A stretch of 64,000 nucleotides of DNA. Source: Sorghum bicolor. Taxonomy: Eukaryota > Streptophyta > Magnoliopsida > Poales > Poaceae. Location: contig NC_012879.2 in the NCBI RefSeq assembly GCF_000003195.3, forward strand, positions 27,499,564-27,563,563, in the 5' to 3' direction. A program made the translations under genes and the position numbers. Numbering within the stretch: the first letter of the stretch is position 1; every line of letters starts with the position of its first letter. Under the pieces are notes generated by a model. The model was given only the letters and a program-made list of their open reading frames with translations, was not told where the DNA came from and searched no databases. Below are positions 32,823-42,982 of this stretch, piece by piece.

Positions 32823-33060
32823 CATGGGCTATCTTTTTTTTCTTTTTTCTCTTTTTTTTTCAGGTGGGTAATAGATACCCCTAATTCTACTGTCGGACAC
32901 TTGTCCATTTTTTCCGCTCAAGTGGGCATCTTTGTACCCCTAATTCTACTTCGGACACTTGTCCATTTTTACCTCTCGTCTCACTCTTTTTCTTTCTTTC
33001 TCTGAGGTTCCGGGCACTTGCCCCTTTTTATTTCCTCGTATATTTTTTTTATAACCCATG
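32823..33060 (-). ncRNA. Structured 3' UTR module of B2 (predicted cis RNA element)
   Basis: The outer arms CATGGGCTAT (32823-32832) and ATAACCCATG (33051-33060) can form a 10-bp stem in the sense RNA with one U-G wobble. Inside are three small hairpins: GGACACTTGTCC at 32895-32906 and 32953-32964, and GGGCACTTGCCC at 33012-33023. B4 has the same layout at 62523-62663 with compensating base changes. This is a cis element of the element RNA, not a separate gene. Confidence 0.55.
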
Positions 33061-33767
33061 CCTCTTCTGCATTGAATCTTTTTAGAGAGAGAGAATAACA
33101 ATATTTGGGACAGTAAGTGATAATATATTTTTAGCAATTTTAATGATTGATGATGAATGCTGTGGTAGATGTGTGCAAGTGAATATCTTAATTTAACGAC
33201 ATGAAAAGCTCCTAAGGGTCTACACAGCTCGATCAAACTCAATTTGAATATAGTGAAAGATGTTATAGCAAGTATGGCTGTGGTAGGTAGTTTGTTATGC
33301 TAGGAACTCATCATGTGATTTGTAAGTTTTCAAAATAAATCTCTAGAACTTAGTGTAGTAGGAACAAGATAAACAGTAGCTCAACTTTATATCATGCCTT
33401 TCTCTTACCTAGACTTTAGTTTTATGCTTCCCAAAGATAGTAATTTCAGTTTTAGTAATTCCCGGAAGAACTCTAATATAAAAGCTAGGTACTTGTAAGT
33501 AAGCAAACAGAGCAACTATTCATCATTTCCATCATGTATATTTTTGGTCTTTTTGTTTTTTCTAGAGATTAAACTTAGCAGGAAAATAAAGCACACTTAT
33601 CTACACACTCTTTTTATTTTGTTTTCATGTTTATAAAGTGCAGTGAATTAAAGCAAGAAAATATTTATTTGGTTTTCTAAGTTTTTCTTTTAAGGAAAAT
33701 TAAATACTAGAATAGAAAATAATAAATAAGAAGAGCAAATATAAACTTACTTGATAAATTGGGGAGG

Positions 33768-33781
33768 AACTCCCCCAAGCT
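33768..33781 (-). other. Internal polypurine tract copy 1 in B2
   Basis: AGCTTGGGGGAGTT (minus), identical to the 3' tract. It lies 17 nt downstream of the stop codon of the 527-codon ORF. Confidence 0.65.
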
Positions 33782-33798
33782 GGATGTTGACGTGGGTC

Positions 33799-35382
33799 TT
33801 ACCCGATGTTCCAGAACCGCATCATGGTTGTGACGTTGTCGTTCATTATTGTTGTATCTTGTCTCAGCTCTTCTACTGCAGCGGCATGGTCCTGGTTCCA
33901 TTTTTGTTGCTCTTCCAGGAGTCTTCCATGTTCTGCTTGCGTGTTCTGGATGTCGAGGAGGGTGTTGTCGGTACGAGTGAAGAAAGCACCGGCCTCTTGA
34001 TAGTAGTCATTCGTGAAAGCGTAGGAGGCGTCGGAGTATCGTCCTGTATCAAATTGGGGCGGAGGTCTGGATCCTGAAGCTCCATATGGATCAGTGGAGT
34101 ACCTGCCCGTATGAAAAGGCGGGTTTGTCCACTGGTGATCTTGGCTCTCCGGCCATGTCTCCTCTGTTGGCTCTTGTGGTTGCGCATGTCGAGCCCATGG
34201 GTCTCGAAGGACTCGTGGATTGTAATCGCAATAATGCAGGTGCGCTGCTTCTTCTGGTCCAGGGTCAGCTCCATACCAAGTGCGTTCTCGGTGAGTGGTT
34301 ATCCTTTCAGATGCCACTCGCTGTGGAGTTCTCTGGTTCACTGGTGTTGCTGCAATCTCAATCAAAAAGTTTTGCACAGAGTAGAGGCCAAGGTTCGGGT
34401 TAGGTAACCGAATCTTGCCTTTATCATCATACAGCATGTACATTATATTTCCCTCTTTCTTTAACATCCGAGCTTGTCTAAATGTGTCATAGCCATGATA
34501 AATTCTTAATTCTTCTATGAAGTCCAACGATGAGTTTTCTAGTAAGTGAAGATTAGTGGCTAGACGAGTGATAAGTGAAGTACACCCTACTGGTCCCTGC
34601 AGACTAGGTATACTAAGCCAATGTGAAACTAATAATGTAACAGGTGAAGTGGGTACTTTACTAATAGCAGCATATAAAAGTTGTAGATCTCCTACTCTTA
34701 CTTTCCTAATATCGTCACGATAGAAAAGATTGTACCCAAGCCATTTGTGGAACATCCTAAGAGTGGGGTGTTCCATGTCACTGGTTCGGGCTTGACTGTA
34801 AAAATTATCTCTAGATATTTCTCTCCAAAACTGGTGTCTCTCAAAATTGGGTAAATCGGAGTCAATGTTCATAATGCATCTTGAAGAGAAACCAAGATGG
34901 TCGCTCAGCTCTCTCCAAGACAACATAATTTCTTGTTTGAACATCCGAAAAACAATTCCCCCCTCATAGTATTGTAAAGTGCAAAGAAATTCGAGGGTGA
35001 GAAGACGAGAACCCAGCTCAGTTATATTCCAACAATTTGTCCAACCCATCATCTGAAAAATTAAGTCAAATTCAGTGTCCATACCTATTTCTCGTAGTAG
35101 GATTGGATCGATAGTAGGGGTGTGAATGAAATCTTTGTTCTTCAATTGCTGATATACTTCCTTCTCTCTTCGGGTCTTCAGTCCAAGGTCTCCTATCTTG
35201 AGAAGGACCTTGATTTGCTGGCCTGATGAAGATGATGGAGCTTGTGTGGGTGTCGGGTCGACGCTCATCTCTGATGGCTGTGAGGAGTGTCGGGTTGAAC
35301 TCCTTGTACCAATGTTCTTGATAGCCTTTCCTGCATTCTTTACCTTCTTAAACATCCTGCAAACAAAAGTTGGCAAAAACAC
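33799..35382 (-). CDS. 527-residue Athila ORF in env-like position (PF03078-like)
   Basis: The frame is intact from Met at 35382 to the stop at 33799. The N-terminus is basic with a Ser/Thr/Pro/Gln linker. The middle has the block FERHQFWREIS ... HPTLRMFHKWLGYNLFYRDD ... LLYAAI, which resembles the ATHILA ORF-1 family. The C-terminal third is Gln/Pro/Tyr-rich and ends in a short Glu/Gln-rich helix. I see no signal peptide or clear membrane segment, so an envelope role is not supported. A better start may be the second Met (MFKKVKNAGKA, nine codons on). The function of this family is unknown. Conservation of the frame in an element lacking pol suggests recent selection or recent insertion. Confidence 0.75.
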   Translation of the reverse strand: MFLPTFVCRMFKKVKNAGKAIKNIGTRSSTRHSSQPSEMSVDPTPTQAPSSSSGQQIKVLLKIGDLGLKTRREKEVYQQLKNKDFIHTPTIDPILLREIGMDTEFDLIFQMMGWTNCWNITELGSRLLTLEFLCTLQYYEGGIVFRMFKQEIMLSWRELSDHLGFSSRCIMNIDSDLPNFERHQFWREISRDNFYSQARTSDMEHPTLRMFHKWLGYNLFYRDDIRKVRVGDLQLLYAAISKVPTSPVTLLVSHWLSIPSLQGPVGCTSLITRLATNLHLLENSSLDFIEELRIYHGYDTFRQARMLKKEGNIMYMLYDDKGKIRLPNPNLGLYSVQNFLIEIAATPVNQRTPQRVASERITTHRERTWYGADPGPEEAAHLHYCDYNPRVLRDPWARHAQPQEPTEETWPESQDHQWTNPPFHTGRYSTDPYGASGSRPPPQFDTGRYSDASYAFTNDYYQEAGAFFTRTDNTLLDIQNTQAEHGRLLEEQQKWNQDHAAAVEELRQDTTIMNDNVTTMMRFWNIG

Positions 35383-35697
35383 AACTAGTGGAAAATGTGA
35401 GATAAAATGTTAGTGGTTATCCGTCCGGAGTGTCAGTAGTCCAGGGGTTAGTTGTTCAAGATAATTTTTTCTATTTTAGCAGAGCCTCCCCCATAAACAA
35501 CTTTTACTTCCGCTTGGACAACGGGATCACTATTTGCTAGGTGACAATCACTCTCTCAAAAGAACTCCAACCTTCCCTTCCACTCTCCTCTTTCTCTCTA
35601 CTCTCTATTCTCTTCATTACTAGAACTCCTTCTCGGGACTGAAACTTGTGTGGTTTTCTGAAGTGTTTGTGTGAAGAGAAGGGAAGCTGGAGGTGGC

Positions 35698-35733
35698 CTT
35701 TTATAAGCTGAGCAGGGGACAGGGCGGGCGCCC
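35698..35733 (-). promoter_or_regulatory. Internal promoter-like block in B2 (GC box plus TATA)
   Basis: On the minus strand the GC box GGGCGCCCGCCC (35733-35722) is followed after 14 nt by CTTATAAAAG (35707-35698), about 316 nt before the ATG of the 527-codon ORF. The same GC box occurs in every B-family LTR here. It could drive a subgenomic mRNA for that ORF. Confidence 0.5.
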
Positions 35734-35838
35734 ACCCCTGGTGTCCATGCTGGGTGTGCCTCCTCCACTTGCTTCCTTGCTTTGATCTCACGCAGAATAA
35801 TGTTGTGTTGGTGGTGGTTGGACGGTGGAAAGATGTCA

Positions 35839-36207
35839 GGTGAGTGGAAACATATTGGTGGATGAAATTATGTGATGGGATGTATGTGAGGTGAAGTGTA
35901 TGACATGTGGGACCCAAAGAGTGTGGGTCATGCTTCTAGAAGATCAATATAAATAAATATAATGCAGGAAAATCTATAGGAACTTAATGAAAATGATAAT
36001 GGAAAATATTTTTGTGCCTCCATAGGTGAGTGGAAACATATTGGTGGATGAAATTATGTGATGGCATGTATGTGAGGTGAAGTGTATGACATGTGGGACC
36101 CAAAGAGTGTGGGTCATGCTTCGAGAAGATCAATACAAATAAATATAATGCAGGAAAATCTATGAGAATTGAAACTTAATGATAATGGAAAATATTTTTG
36201 TGCCTCC
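35839..36207. repeat. Tandem duplication, 186-bp unit, in B2
   Basis: The units begin GGTGAGTGGAAACATATTGG at 35839 and 36025 and are nearly identical. They lie between the protease and the promoter-like block. The function is unknown; it may be replication slippage. Confidence 0.85.
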
Positions 36208-36388
36208 ACAATAATTAATAAATATGAGTTGTTACACACCACGAATATTATTTATATGGGGCTTTTTGATTATTATAATAATGCCATAACTAATGCAAGA
36301 ATTAATTATGCAAGAATTTAAATATGAGAAAATTAATAATGCGGGTAAATACCGATTTACCTCACGGTGAGGGTTTGGGATTTTTAGG

Positions 36389-36399
36389 TCCCCCAAGCT
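36389..36399 (-). other. Internal polypurine tract copy 2 in B2
   Basis: AGCTTGGGGGA (minus), just downstream of the protease stop codon at 36415. It is an 11-base match to the 3' tract. Confidence 0.55.
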
Positions 36400-36414
36400 G
36401 GACCTCCAAATCTT

Positions 36415-36972
36415 TTAATCTTCTGAGTTTCCTTCCTCCGGAGATGGTGTCTCCAGTGGTTCTTCATGAACTTCCTTCACTGTATTGTCTCTCTCTGGTC
36501 TGGGTTTGAATGTGAAGTGTTCTTCTTGACCGTTTATGTTGAACTTGATTTCTCCTTTTCCGACATCAATGTGGGCATTGGCAGTGCTCAGAAATGGCCT
36601 TCCAAGGATGATGGACACTTTCGAGTCAGGACTCATGTCCAGTACTATGAAGTCTACTGGCACCAGGAAATCTCTGATCTTGACTGGAATGTTCTCGGCG
36701 ATGCCCAGCGGGTGTCGAACCGATTGATCCGCTAGTTGTAGGCACATTGATGTTGGTTCTAAGGTTGCATGCTCAAGCTTTTTGTAGACTGATGCTGGCA
36801 TCACACTGACACTTGCTCCGAGATCACAAAGTGCATTGTTGAAGTGTTGGTTTCCGATCGAGCAGTCAATAGTGGGACATCCGTGGTCTTCCTTCTTTTT
36901 TGGTAATTTGTTGAGGATGGCCGCACTACATTCTTCTGTCAGCTTGATAACCTCAGTGGTGGGCAGTGGCCT
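36415..36972 (-). CDS. Aspartic protease of B2 (Athila type), pol ends here
   Basis: The open frame on the minus strand runs from about 36972 to the stop at 36415. The active-site loop is LCDLGASVSVMP (DLGAS at 36825-36811) and the conserved C-terminal motif is SIILGRPFLSTANA. The frame differs from gag upstream, so one frameshift lies between about 37026 and 36972. A stop follows shortly after the domain, and RT, RNase H and integrase are missing entirely. The ending (EEGNSED, stop) looks tidy, as in a lineage that lost pol long ago. It would process Gag. Confidence 0.75.
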   Translation of the reverse strand, partial: RPLPTTEVIKLTEECSAAILNKLPKKKEDHGCPTIDCSIGNQHFNNALCDLGASVSVMPASVYKKLEHATLEPTSMCLQLADQSVRHPLGIAENIPVKIRDFLVPVDFIVLDMSPDSKVSIILGRPFLSTANAHIDVGKGEIKFNINGQEEHFTFKPRPERDNTVKEVHEEPLETPSPEEGNSED

Positions 36973-37025
36973 CTTCTTGTTAAGAATATCCCAAACTGCT
37001 CATCTGACTGCAGTCCTCTGTTTCT

Positions 37026-38279
37026 TCAGGGAAATCGCAAATAGTTGGTGTCGTAAAAATCTTTCCTCATTTCTCCAGTTCTTGGCGGTTGTAGCAGATC
37101 TTCTGCTTCAACTGGGCTTTCTTCTTCTATCACTGCTGGTTGCACTAGTGCTGATGTTCTTTGTTTCTCTTTTGGGTATGGTGGATCTCTGGTAGCTTTA
37201 CCTCCTCTAGTTGTTATATTCTTTACCTGCTCAAGGTTAGTAGCAACAGGCAGTGCAGCAGCTAATTTTATTAATTTAAGCTCTACCCTTTTATTAAGAG
37301 TGTTTTGCCCATCAAAGGCAGTTAGTAGAAAATCCATTTTATTGTGTATATTTTTTAGAGATGATTCATTTGTATCTAGCCTTTGTTTAACTTCATCATT
37401 AATTTTAGTTTGTTGAGCAATTATCTCTTTTAGTAAAAGTTGCTTGAAAGTATTACCTGAATTCATACCTTTGCTATTGGGTTGACTCGAAGTTGGTTGA
37501 TATTTGTATGCTGTCTCAATGGCCCTTTGATCTTCTTTGAACTTGGTCCTCTAGTCAATCCAATGGAGCAAATTTTCCATCTTAGTTGATAATGCTTTTA
37601 CTTCTTCTGGTATTTCTTCAGTTTGATGACATTGTTGAGCTTTATCTTGGAAACAGCTTTGGTTTTCTGCTATCTTATCCAAAAGTATCTCTGCTTTTCC
37701 AGTTGTAAGCTCCAAGAATGATCCTTTAGGAGATGCATTTAGGCACTCACGAGCCTTCTGGGTTAATCCATGGTAGAAGGTCTGCATAAGTAACCATGTG
37801 GCCATTCCATGGTGAGGACAATCTGATACGTATCCTTGAAAACGCTCCCATGCTTCTGAAATGGCTTCTGTCTTCTGCTCTTGGAAACTGACAATATTTC
37901 CTCTTAAGGCAGTTGTTTTGCCTATAGGGAAAAACTTTGATAGAAAGGCATCTGACAAGTTCGTCCAGTTGTTGATATTATCTTGATGAGTGTAGAACCA
38001 CTTCCTCGCTTTCCCTTCTAGTGAGAATGGAAAAAGGCGAAGCAGTATGACGTCTTTGTCAACTCCGATGATGTGGATTGTGCTTCCAATCTCTAAGAAA
38101 TTCTGCAAGTGTGCACTGGCATCTTCATGTGCCTTTCCACTGAATTGTGTAGCTTGCACCAAATTGATGAGGCTTGACTTGAGCTCAAACTCAGGTGTTC
38201 CTTCTACTACAAATCTTGGACCGGTTGGAATGTTGTCAAGACTTGGAGCAGAGAATTCTTGCAAGGTCTTTTGTGCCAT
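37026..38279 (-). pseudogene. gag of B2 (Athila type), one in-frame stop
   Basis: From Met at 38279 the gag domain is complete: LINLVQATQFSGKAHEDASA, then VILLRLFPFSLEGKARKWFY, FLSKFFPIGKTTALR and MQTFYHGLTQKARECL. A TAG at 37551-37553 interrupts the frame, which continues in the same phase to 37026 with a helical Lys/Leu-rich segment. There is no zinc knuckle in the readable part. Its product would form particles, and the single stop is the only lesion I see before the protease frameshift. Confidence 0.85.
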
Positions 38280-38608
38280 AGCTTCAGCAATTGGTAGCTA
38301 GCTTCTTCTTCGCTTGATTGATTTGGTTCTGATGATGAAGAGTTGAATGTACCCAAAGTCAATCCTGTTATACCCTGTATAAAAATATAAACATAGAAAA
38401 ACAACAGGGTGAACCTGCCAAAGCAGAGGTGCCTTGTTATGATTTCTCACTTAGTAGCTGTTTTTTATGCAATTATTTCTCTATAGTCTAGTCTAAAATT
38501 TTATATGAATAACCTTGATTGATTTTCTGGCTTTCCTTAATAATACCCTTTTGTTCCCTTTTATGACTTATTCCTGAGGCTCATATAATTCCTATAATGT
38601 TCTATAAT

Positions 38609-38626
38609 TCCCCGGCAACGGCGCCA
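38609..38626 (-). other. Perfect tRNA-Asp primer binding site of B2
   Basis: The plus strand reads TCCCCGGCAACGGCGCCA, identical to the 3' end of plant tRNA-Asp(GUC). It lies 8 nt inside the 5' LTR. Confidence 0.9.
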
Positions 38627-38634
38627 GAAATGCT

Positions 38635-40147
38635 TGTTGACACTAGCTAACACCACTTAGATACTAGGTTGTCATCCCTGGAATGGCGCCAGAGTGTACA
38701 AAGGTATTTATAAATGTAAAGGCTCTTTAGAAAATAATCTATTCTATCCGCAAGCGCACAGATAAAACACCTCATTGTAGCATTTCACCAGGATAAGTAT
38801 TCTAGGTATCGATATTTATAATTTTGCTCTAGGAATCTAAAGAAGATGGAATTAAATCAAGGGACAAAATCTATCAAGGCATAGACTAGAGATAAACTTG
38901 CAAGAACATGATTACTAATGAGAAACTCGTCACACAGTCACTTACTTTAGCAGGGGGTAAACCATAAAGATAATGATAATGAATTATAAGTTCAAGGGAT
39001 AAATAACACAACGATTAGAAAATAGACTACTCCACATATATGTAGGTGATGTCGGATTAGCTAGAGAATGGATTCTAAGTTATCTACTAACTACTAAGTC
39101 ATAATCTACTCTAGTTATCTACAAGATCATATATAGCATAAAAGACTCTTCATTCATGTATAAGGAACATTGATAAAGTAAATCAGAGCATCGCATGACT
39201 TACTCCACAATACTGGTTCTGCCTGTCCTATCAACGGAGGGTGGACTATATAAGAATCAACGAAGCTGTCACTATCGCGAACTACCACACGACCCGGCCA
39301 ATAGGATACATTTGCAGATAAATAACATCTAAGCACCACGCTCACATGTGATCTATCACCTAACTCCCTCGCGACAAGAGCTAAGCGCTTTGCAAACTTA
39401 TACATAAACTCATTATCAATTAGAACTATATCAAATATAGAACTAGAGCAAACTAAGAACATAATAATTAAAGACATAATGCAATTAGAACAAAGAATTA
39501 GAGAAAGATATGAATAATACCAATCTTTATTACCGAAGATCTGAATCCAGAGCGTAGTGCTCTACTTCTCTAATTGCTATCTAATCAACCTCTAAACTTG
39601 AAGGATTAGGGAGTAGCTAATTCTAATTCTCTATGGGAGAGAGATCTAAACCCTAAATTTGATGGCTACCTCTGAATAATGATTTCTCCTCCTCTCCTCC
39701 AGGGGCCAGGGGGTCTGGTTTTATAGTCCCCTCAAGTGAACGTGAGCCATTGGATCAAACCGACATAGATTGTATGGTTTAGATTGATCCTTTAGGTCGG
39801 TGGAGAGTTGTCCCGAGAGAGAGTCCTCATCCAACTCCTGGCCAGGGCGGGCGCCCAAGGGGGGTGGGCGGCCGCCCAGCTCCCGAGCCCGAATCGCGTC
39901 CCGTTCGTTCCCGTGGCTTCTGGATCCTTCTAGATCAAGGAAAATTGCGCGGCACATAATTATCTCATTGTAAACATGACATGTGGGCCTTCTCTCCCTA
40001 TTTTCTGATAAACCCCTGCAGAAATAGATAAACACCAAAGCTCGTGGAATTGTGTCAGATAAAACTCTAATTCTAGATGTTTGTTTCATATTGATCCTTT
40101 TTCATGTCTATTTGATTATTAATTTTAGTACTTAAGGACCGTCAACA
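38635..40147 (-). repeat. 5' LTR of B2
   Basis: 1513 bp, paired with 30732-32244. Minus-strand TATAAAA at 39719-39725 and the GC box at 39845-39856 mark the promoter. Downstream of TATA the sequence CCCCCTGGCCCCTGG is conserved with B1 and B4. Confidence 0.95.
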
Positions 40148-42982
40148 ATTGACCAGCGCGTCACCTCAAGCGGCCTCCCTCGACTCGTCCACAGGCTCGA
40201 GCTCCCAGGAGGCCGAGAGATCGCTTATCGCAGTCCGCGGCCGACCGTTCAAAGCAACCTCCCCCTCGAGCTGAGCCCTGGCGGAGCGGGCCTCGACTTG
40301 AGCAGCCAGAAGCTTGTCCTTAAGCCCTACAAAGACTAACACGGAGAAATTAGACAACACGAAAGGCACCCTAGGAAAAGAAACACGATAGCAAAAACAT
40401 ACCGCGAATCTTCACCTCCAGAGCTGTATTCTCGCCAACCAAATCAGTGTTGGCCCTCTCGACCTCCCTGTGAGAGCGGGCCAGGTCGGTGTTGGCGACC
40501 CGCAAGTCCACGATCGCCTTGCCCGCCTGCACGATAGCTCCCTCTTTCTCCAACAACGCTCTCTTCAGACGGTCAACGTCGTCAGAAAGGCTGCGAGAAC
40601 GAGCCCGCTCCACCTCGAGATCCTCGAGGGCCTTCTCCCTAGCCTCCTCCGCGGCACTCCGAGCAATTTTGCTCTTCACGCACTCTCCCTTCATCTCTCG
40701 GTAGGGCTCTCGGGTAGAGGCAAGGTCAGCCTTGATGAGGCCCTTCTCCTTGTCGAGATCGGCGGCCGCGTCCTTGTAAAAAATGGCCTCTTCCCGAGCC
40801 CTGGACGCAGCCTCCTCAACCGTCATGGTCCGCTACCTCAGCTGTGTGGCCTCTTCTACCGCCTACCTCGAGGCTTCCTGAGCTTCAGCCAAGGCGGCCT
40901 CCCTCTCCTTCTCCTCAAGCGCCACAAGCTCTTTGTAGGCCTTGAGGAGCTTCTCTTGCGACTCCAGGAGCTGGTCCTTAAGAAGAGGGAGTTGCTCCCA
41001 GCCGCCCCTCGTCGCGTGGATAAAACCCGACTTCAAGCGGGAGGTCTCTTTCAGATCCTGCGAACCGGCAGTCAAACAGTAAGAATACAAAACTAAACAC
41101 CCTAGATAGCTAAGGTCCAAAGACACTTACGAAGTAAGCCGTACCAAGCCTGTTGTTGACGATGTCGGACAGGAGACCCACCACATGCTTCATCTAGAGG
41201 TGAAGCCGTACCAAGCCTATTGTTGACGATGTCGAGATGTTCCCACTTTTCGGCCTCCTTCCGATCATCCATAAAGATATTAGGCTCTGATGGATCGGTG
41301 GAGGCCCGAATGCGGATCCGACCGGGGCCCCAGTTTTCCATCTCCTCCTCTGTGCGCGCCTTGACGCCCCGGATGAGCTCTTGGACAGTCTCGAGCGACC
41401 CCGCCATGACGTAAGAACAGGTCGATAAGGGAGGGGAATCGCCTGTCGTCATCTACCGTCCTCTAGGTCCCGGTCTCGCTGGTATCACCCTCGCCCGATG
41501 TCCCGGCTTCATCCTCCCAAGCGGCATTGGGATCCTCCCACGGTCGTCGGTCTCGAAGGAATCCAGGAGCGATCCCCTCGATGCTGTAGATCGTGCCCTT
41601 GATCTCTGACTGAGGGTCCACACGGGTGCGCATGGCGTAGGCAAGCGCCACCACTCCGTCTGCTCGCCCTGGCTCAGCCGGGATATAAGCAGGCGCTCCC
41701 GGACGGAGCCACGCAGGGGTCAGCAGACCATAGACTGGCAGACCCTCCTCTCCGGTCTCAGGCCTCTGCGGCGACGGTAGCACCGGCTGGGGCGGGCTTC
41801 GTGGTGGCAGGTCGAGCAGCTCTTCTAACTGCTGACCCTCTTGTTGTTGCTGCCTCTAGAGTTCCAGCAGCTCTTGCTGCCGGTGTTGCTCCAGCAGCTC
41901 CTCAAGCAGTTCTCCTTGTTGCCGTCGTCCTTCCTCTTCTTCTTCTTCTCCTTCCCGTCGCGGCTGTTGCTGCTCCTCCTACAGCTGTTGCTGCGGCTCC
42001 CGCTCGCGCTCTTCTTCTTCCTTCTTCCTCCTCTCCTCGACGGAGTGGAGCCCGATGGGCCAAGGCGTCTGCTTTGCGATGGGAGAAGCCTCGACCTCCT
42101 TATCTGCAGTGTGGGCGTCCTTCGAGGGCTGAGCACCACCAGACCCATCACTAACGGTAATGGGATCCCCCACGCCCCCAGACTGGGGAGGCTCGGGGGC
42201 TCCCCCCTGCTCTTCGGCGCGAGGCGCCTCGATCCACCTTGGTGACGGCGGGGCGGTCTCTCCTGCCGATGGATGAGGCAGGGTGCTCTCGACGCCCATC
42301 GATGTCCGAGGTTCGGACGAACCTGTGTGCGTTCAAAAATGATACATAAGCCATCGAAGAACTCAGCACAAGAATCACCCAGCGCCAACACCACTTGAAG
42401 GAGAACCAACCACTCACCCGAGTCCTTAGGAGGCGCCCCCACCTTGATCTTTTTAGCCATCAAGGGTTGGGCCTGTTCGAGCGGCCGCTTCAACCTGAGG
42501 AAAGGGAAACAACATAAGAGAAGCCGTAACATGAGAAAATGCGAAGACATCGGAAGACAAGAATCACGATGTTAAGATCTTACCCCACAGGAAGAGCGAC
42601 CCGCCTGCCAGCACCCCTGCCGCTAGCTTCGAGCTGCCCCGCGTCGAGACCCCGGGCCTCTCACGCGCGGGCGCAGGCTTAGGCTCGGCGTCTCCCGTCT
42701 GACGCGCGCCAGAACTAGAACTACCACGACCTACCTCCCCCTGGCTTGAGGCCGTCACGGCAGCACGACCACGTGTCAGTGGCCCCGTTGCCATGGTCTT
42801 AACTCGATGGCCCGTCCCAAACACGGGAGGAGGTTGCGGGCGGGAGACGATCTGACCCGGCGTAGGCATGGGGGGGTATCGGCACGAGAGCGGCGCGGAG
42901 AGGGCTCCCTCTGTTGACATCACTGGACCCGCTTGACGCCCCCTTGGGGGCTCCCGTCCGCGGAACGTCGACGTCAGCCTGT
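40148..42982 (-). pseudogene. Antisense gene of G, upstream exons (coiled coil, spliced)
   Basis: On the minus strand, coding blocks are joined by good splice signals: donor GTAAGATC near 42583 with acceptor CCTCAG near 42496; donor GTGAGTGG near 42420 with acceptor ACACAG near 42324; donor GTAAGTGTC near 41130 with acceptor TCGCAG near 41060; donor GTATGTTTT near 40401 with acceptor TTTGTAG near 40334. Products are a basic Arg/Ser-rich segment, a Pro/Glu/Gln-rich linker, and a long coiled coil (40371-41060, Ala/Glu/Lys/Leu heptads). The block near the left end is cut by B2. Stops such as TGA after ESREAA and a frame change near 41460 mark decay. The N-terminal part lies beyond E2. The function is unknown. 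Confidence 0.65.
41136..41234. repeat. 67-bp offset direct repeat in the G antisense gene
   Basis: AAGCCGTACCAAGCCT begins a 32-base direct repeat at 41136 and 41203 with one mismatch. A small duplication at an exon/intron junction. Confidence 0.75.

Larger units (their letters stand above)
30732..40147 (-). mobile_element. Element B2: complete non-autonomous Athila-like retrotransposon, minus strand
   Basis: Two 1513-bp LTRs (38635-40147 as the 5' LTR, 30732-32244 as the 3' LTR) are nearly identical by eye. Between them, on the minus strand, lie a perfect tRNA-Asp primer site, gag, protease, an internal promoter-like block, a 527-codon ORF, a structured 3' UTR and the polypurine tract. RT, RNase H and integrase are absent, so it depends on a partner. 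It is inserted in the antisense gene of G and is one of the youngest insertions in the window. Confidence 0.9.
18170..42982 (+). mobile_element. Element G: Tat-lineage element split by E1, B2 and E2
   Basis: Visible pieces are 18170-26380, 30679-30731 and 40148-42982. The order is 5' LTR, tRNA-Arg-type primer site, gag, protease, RT, RNase H, archaeal-type RNase H, integrase, 3' UTR and antisense gene. Its right end lies beyond E2 and outside the window. The reading frame of the antisense gene is continuous once E1 and B2 are set aside, which proves the pieces belong together. Confidence 0.85.

Noticed and set aside
33799..35382. The 527-residue ORF as a viral envelope protein
   Set aside because: No signal peptide, transmembrane segment or fusion motif can be seen; only the position is env-like.
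41825..42000. Trinucleotide CTG/CAG expansion
   Set aside because: The run is imperfect and encodes part of a Gln/Glu-rich linker in the antisense gene of G; there is no pure repeat tract.
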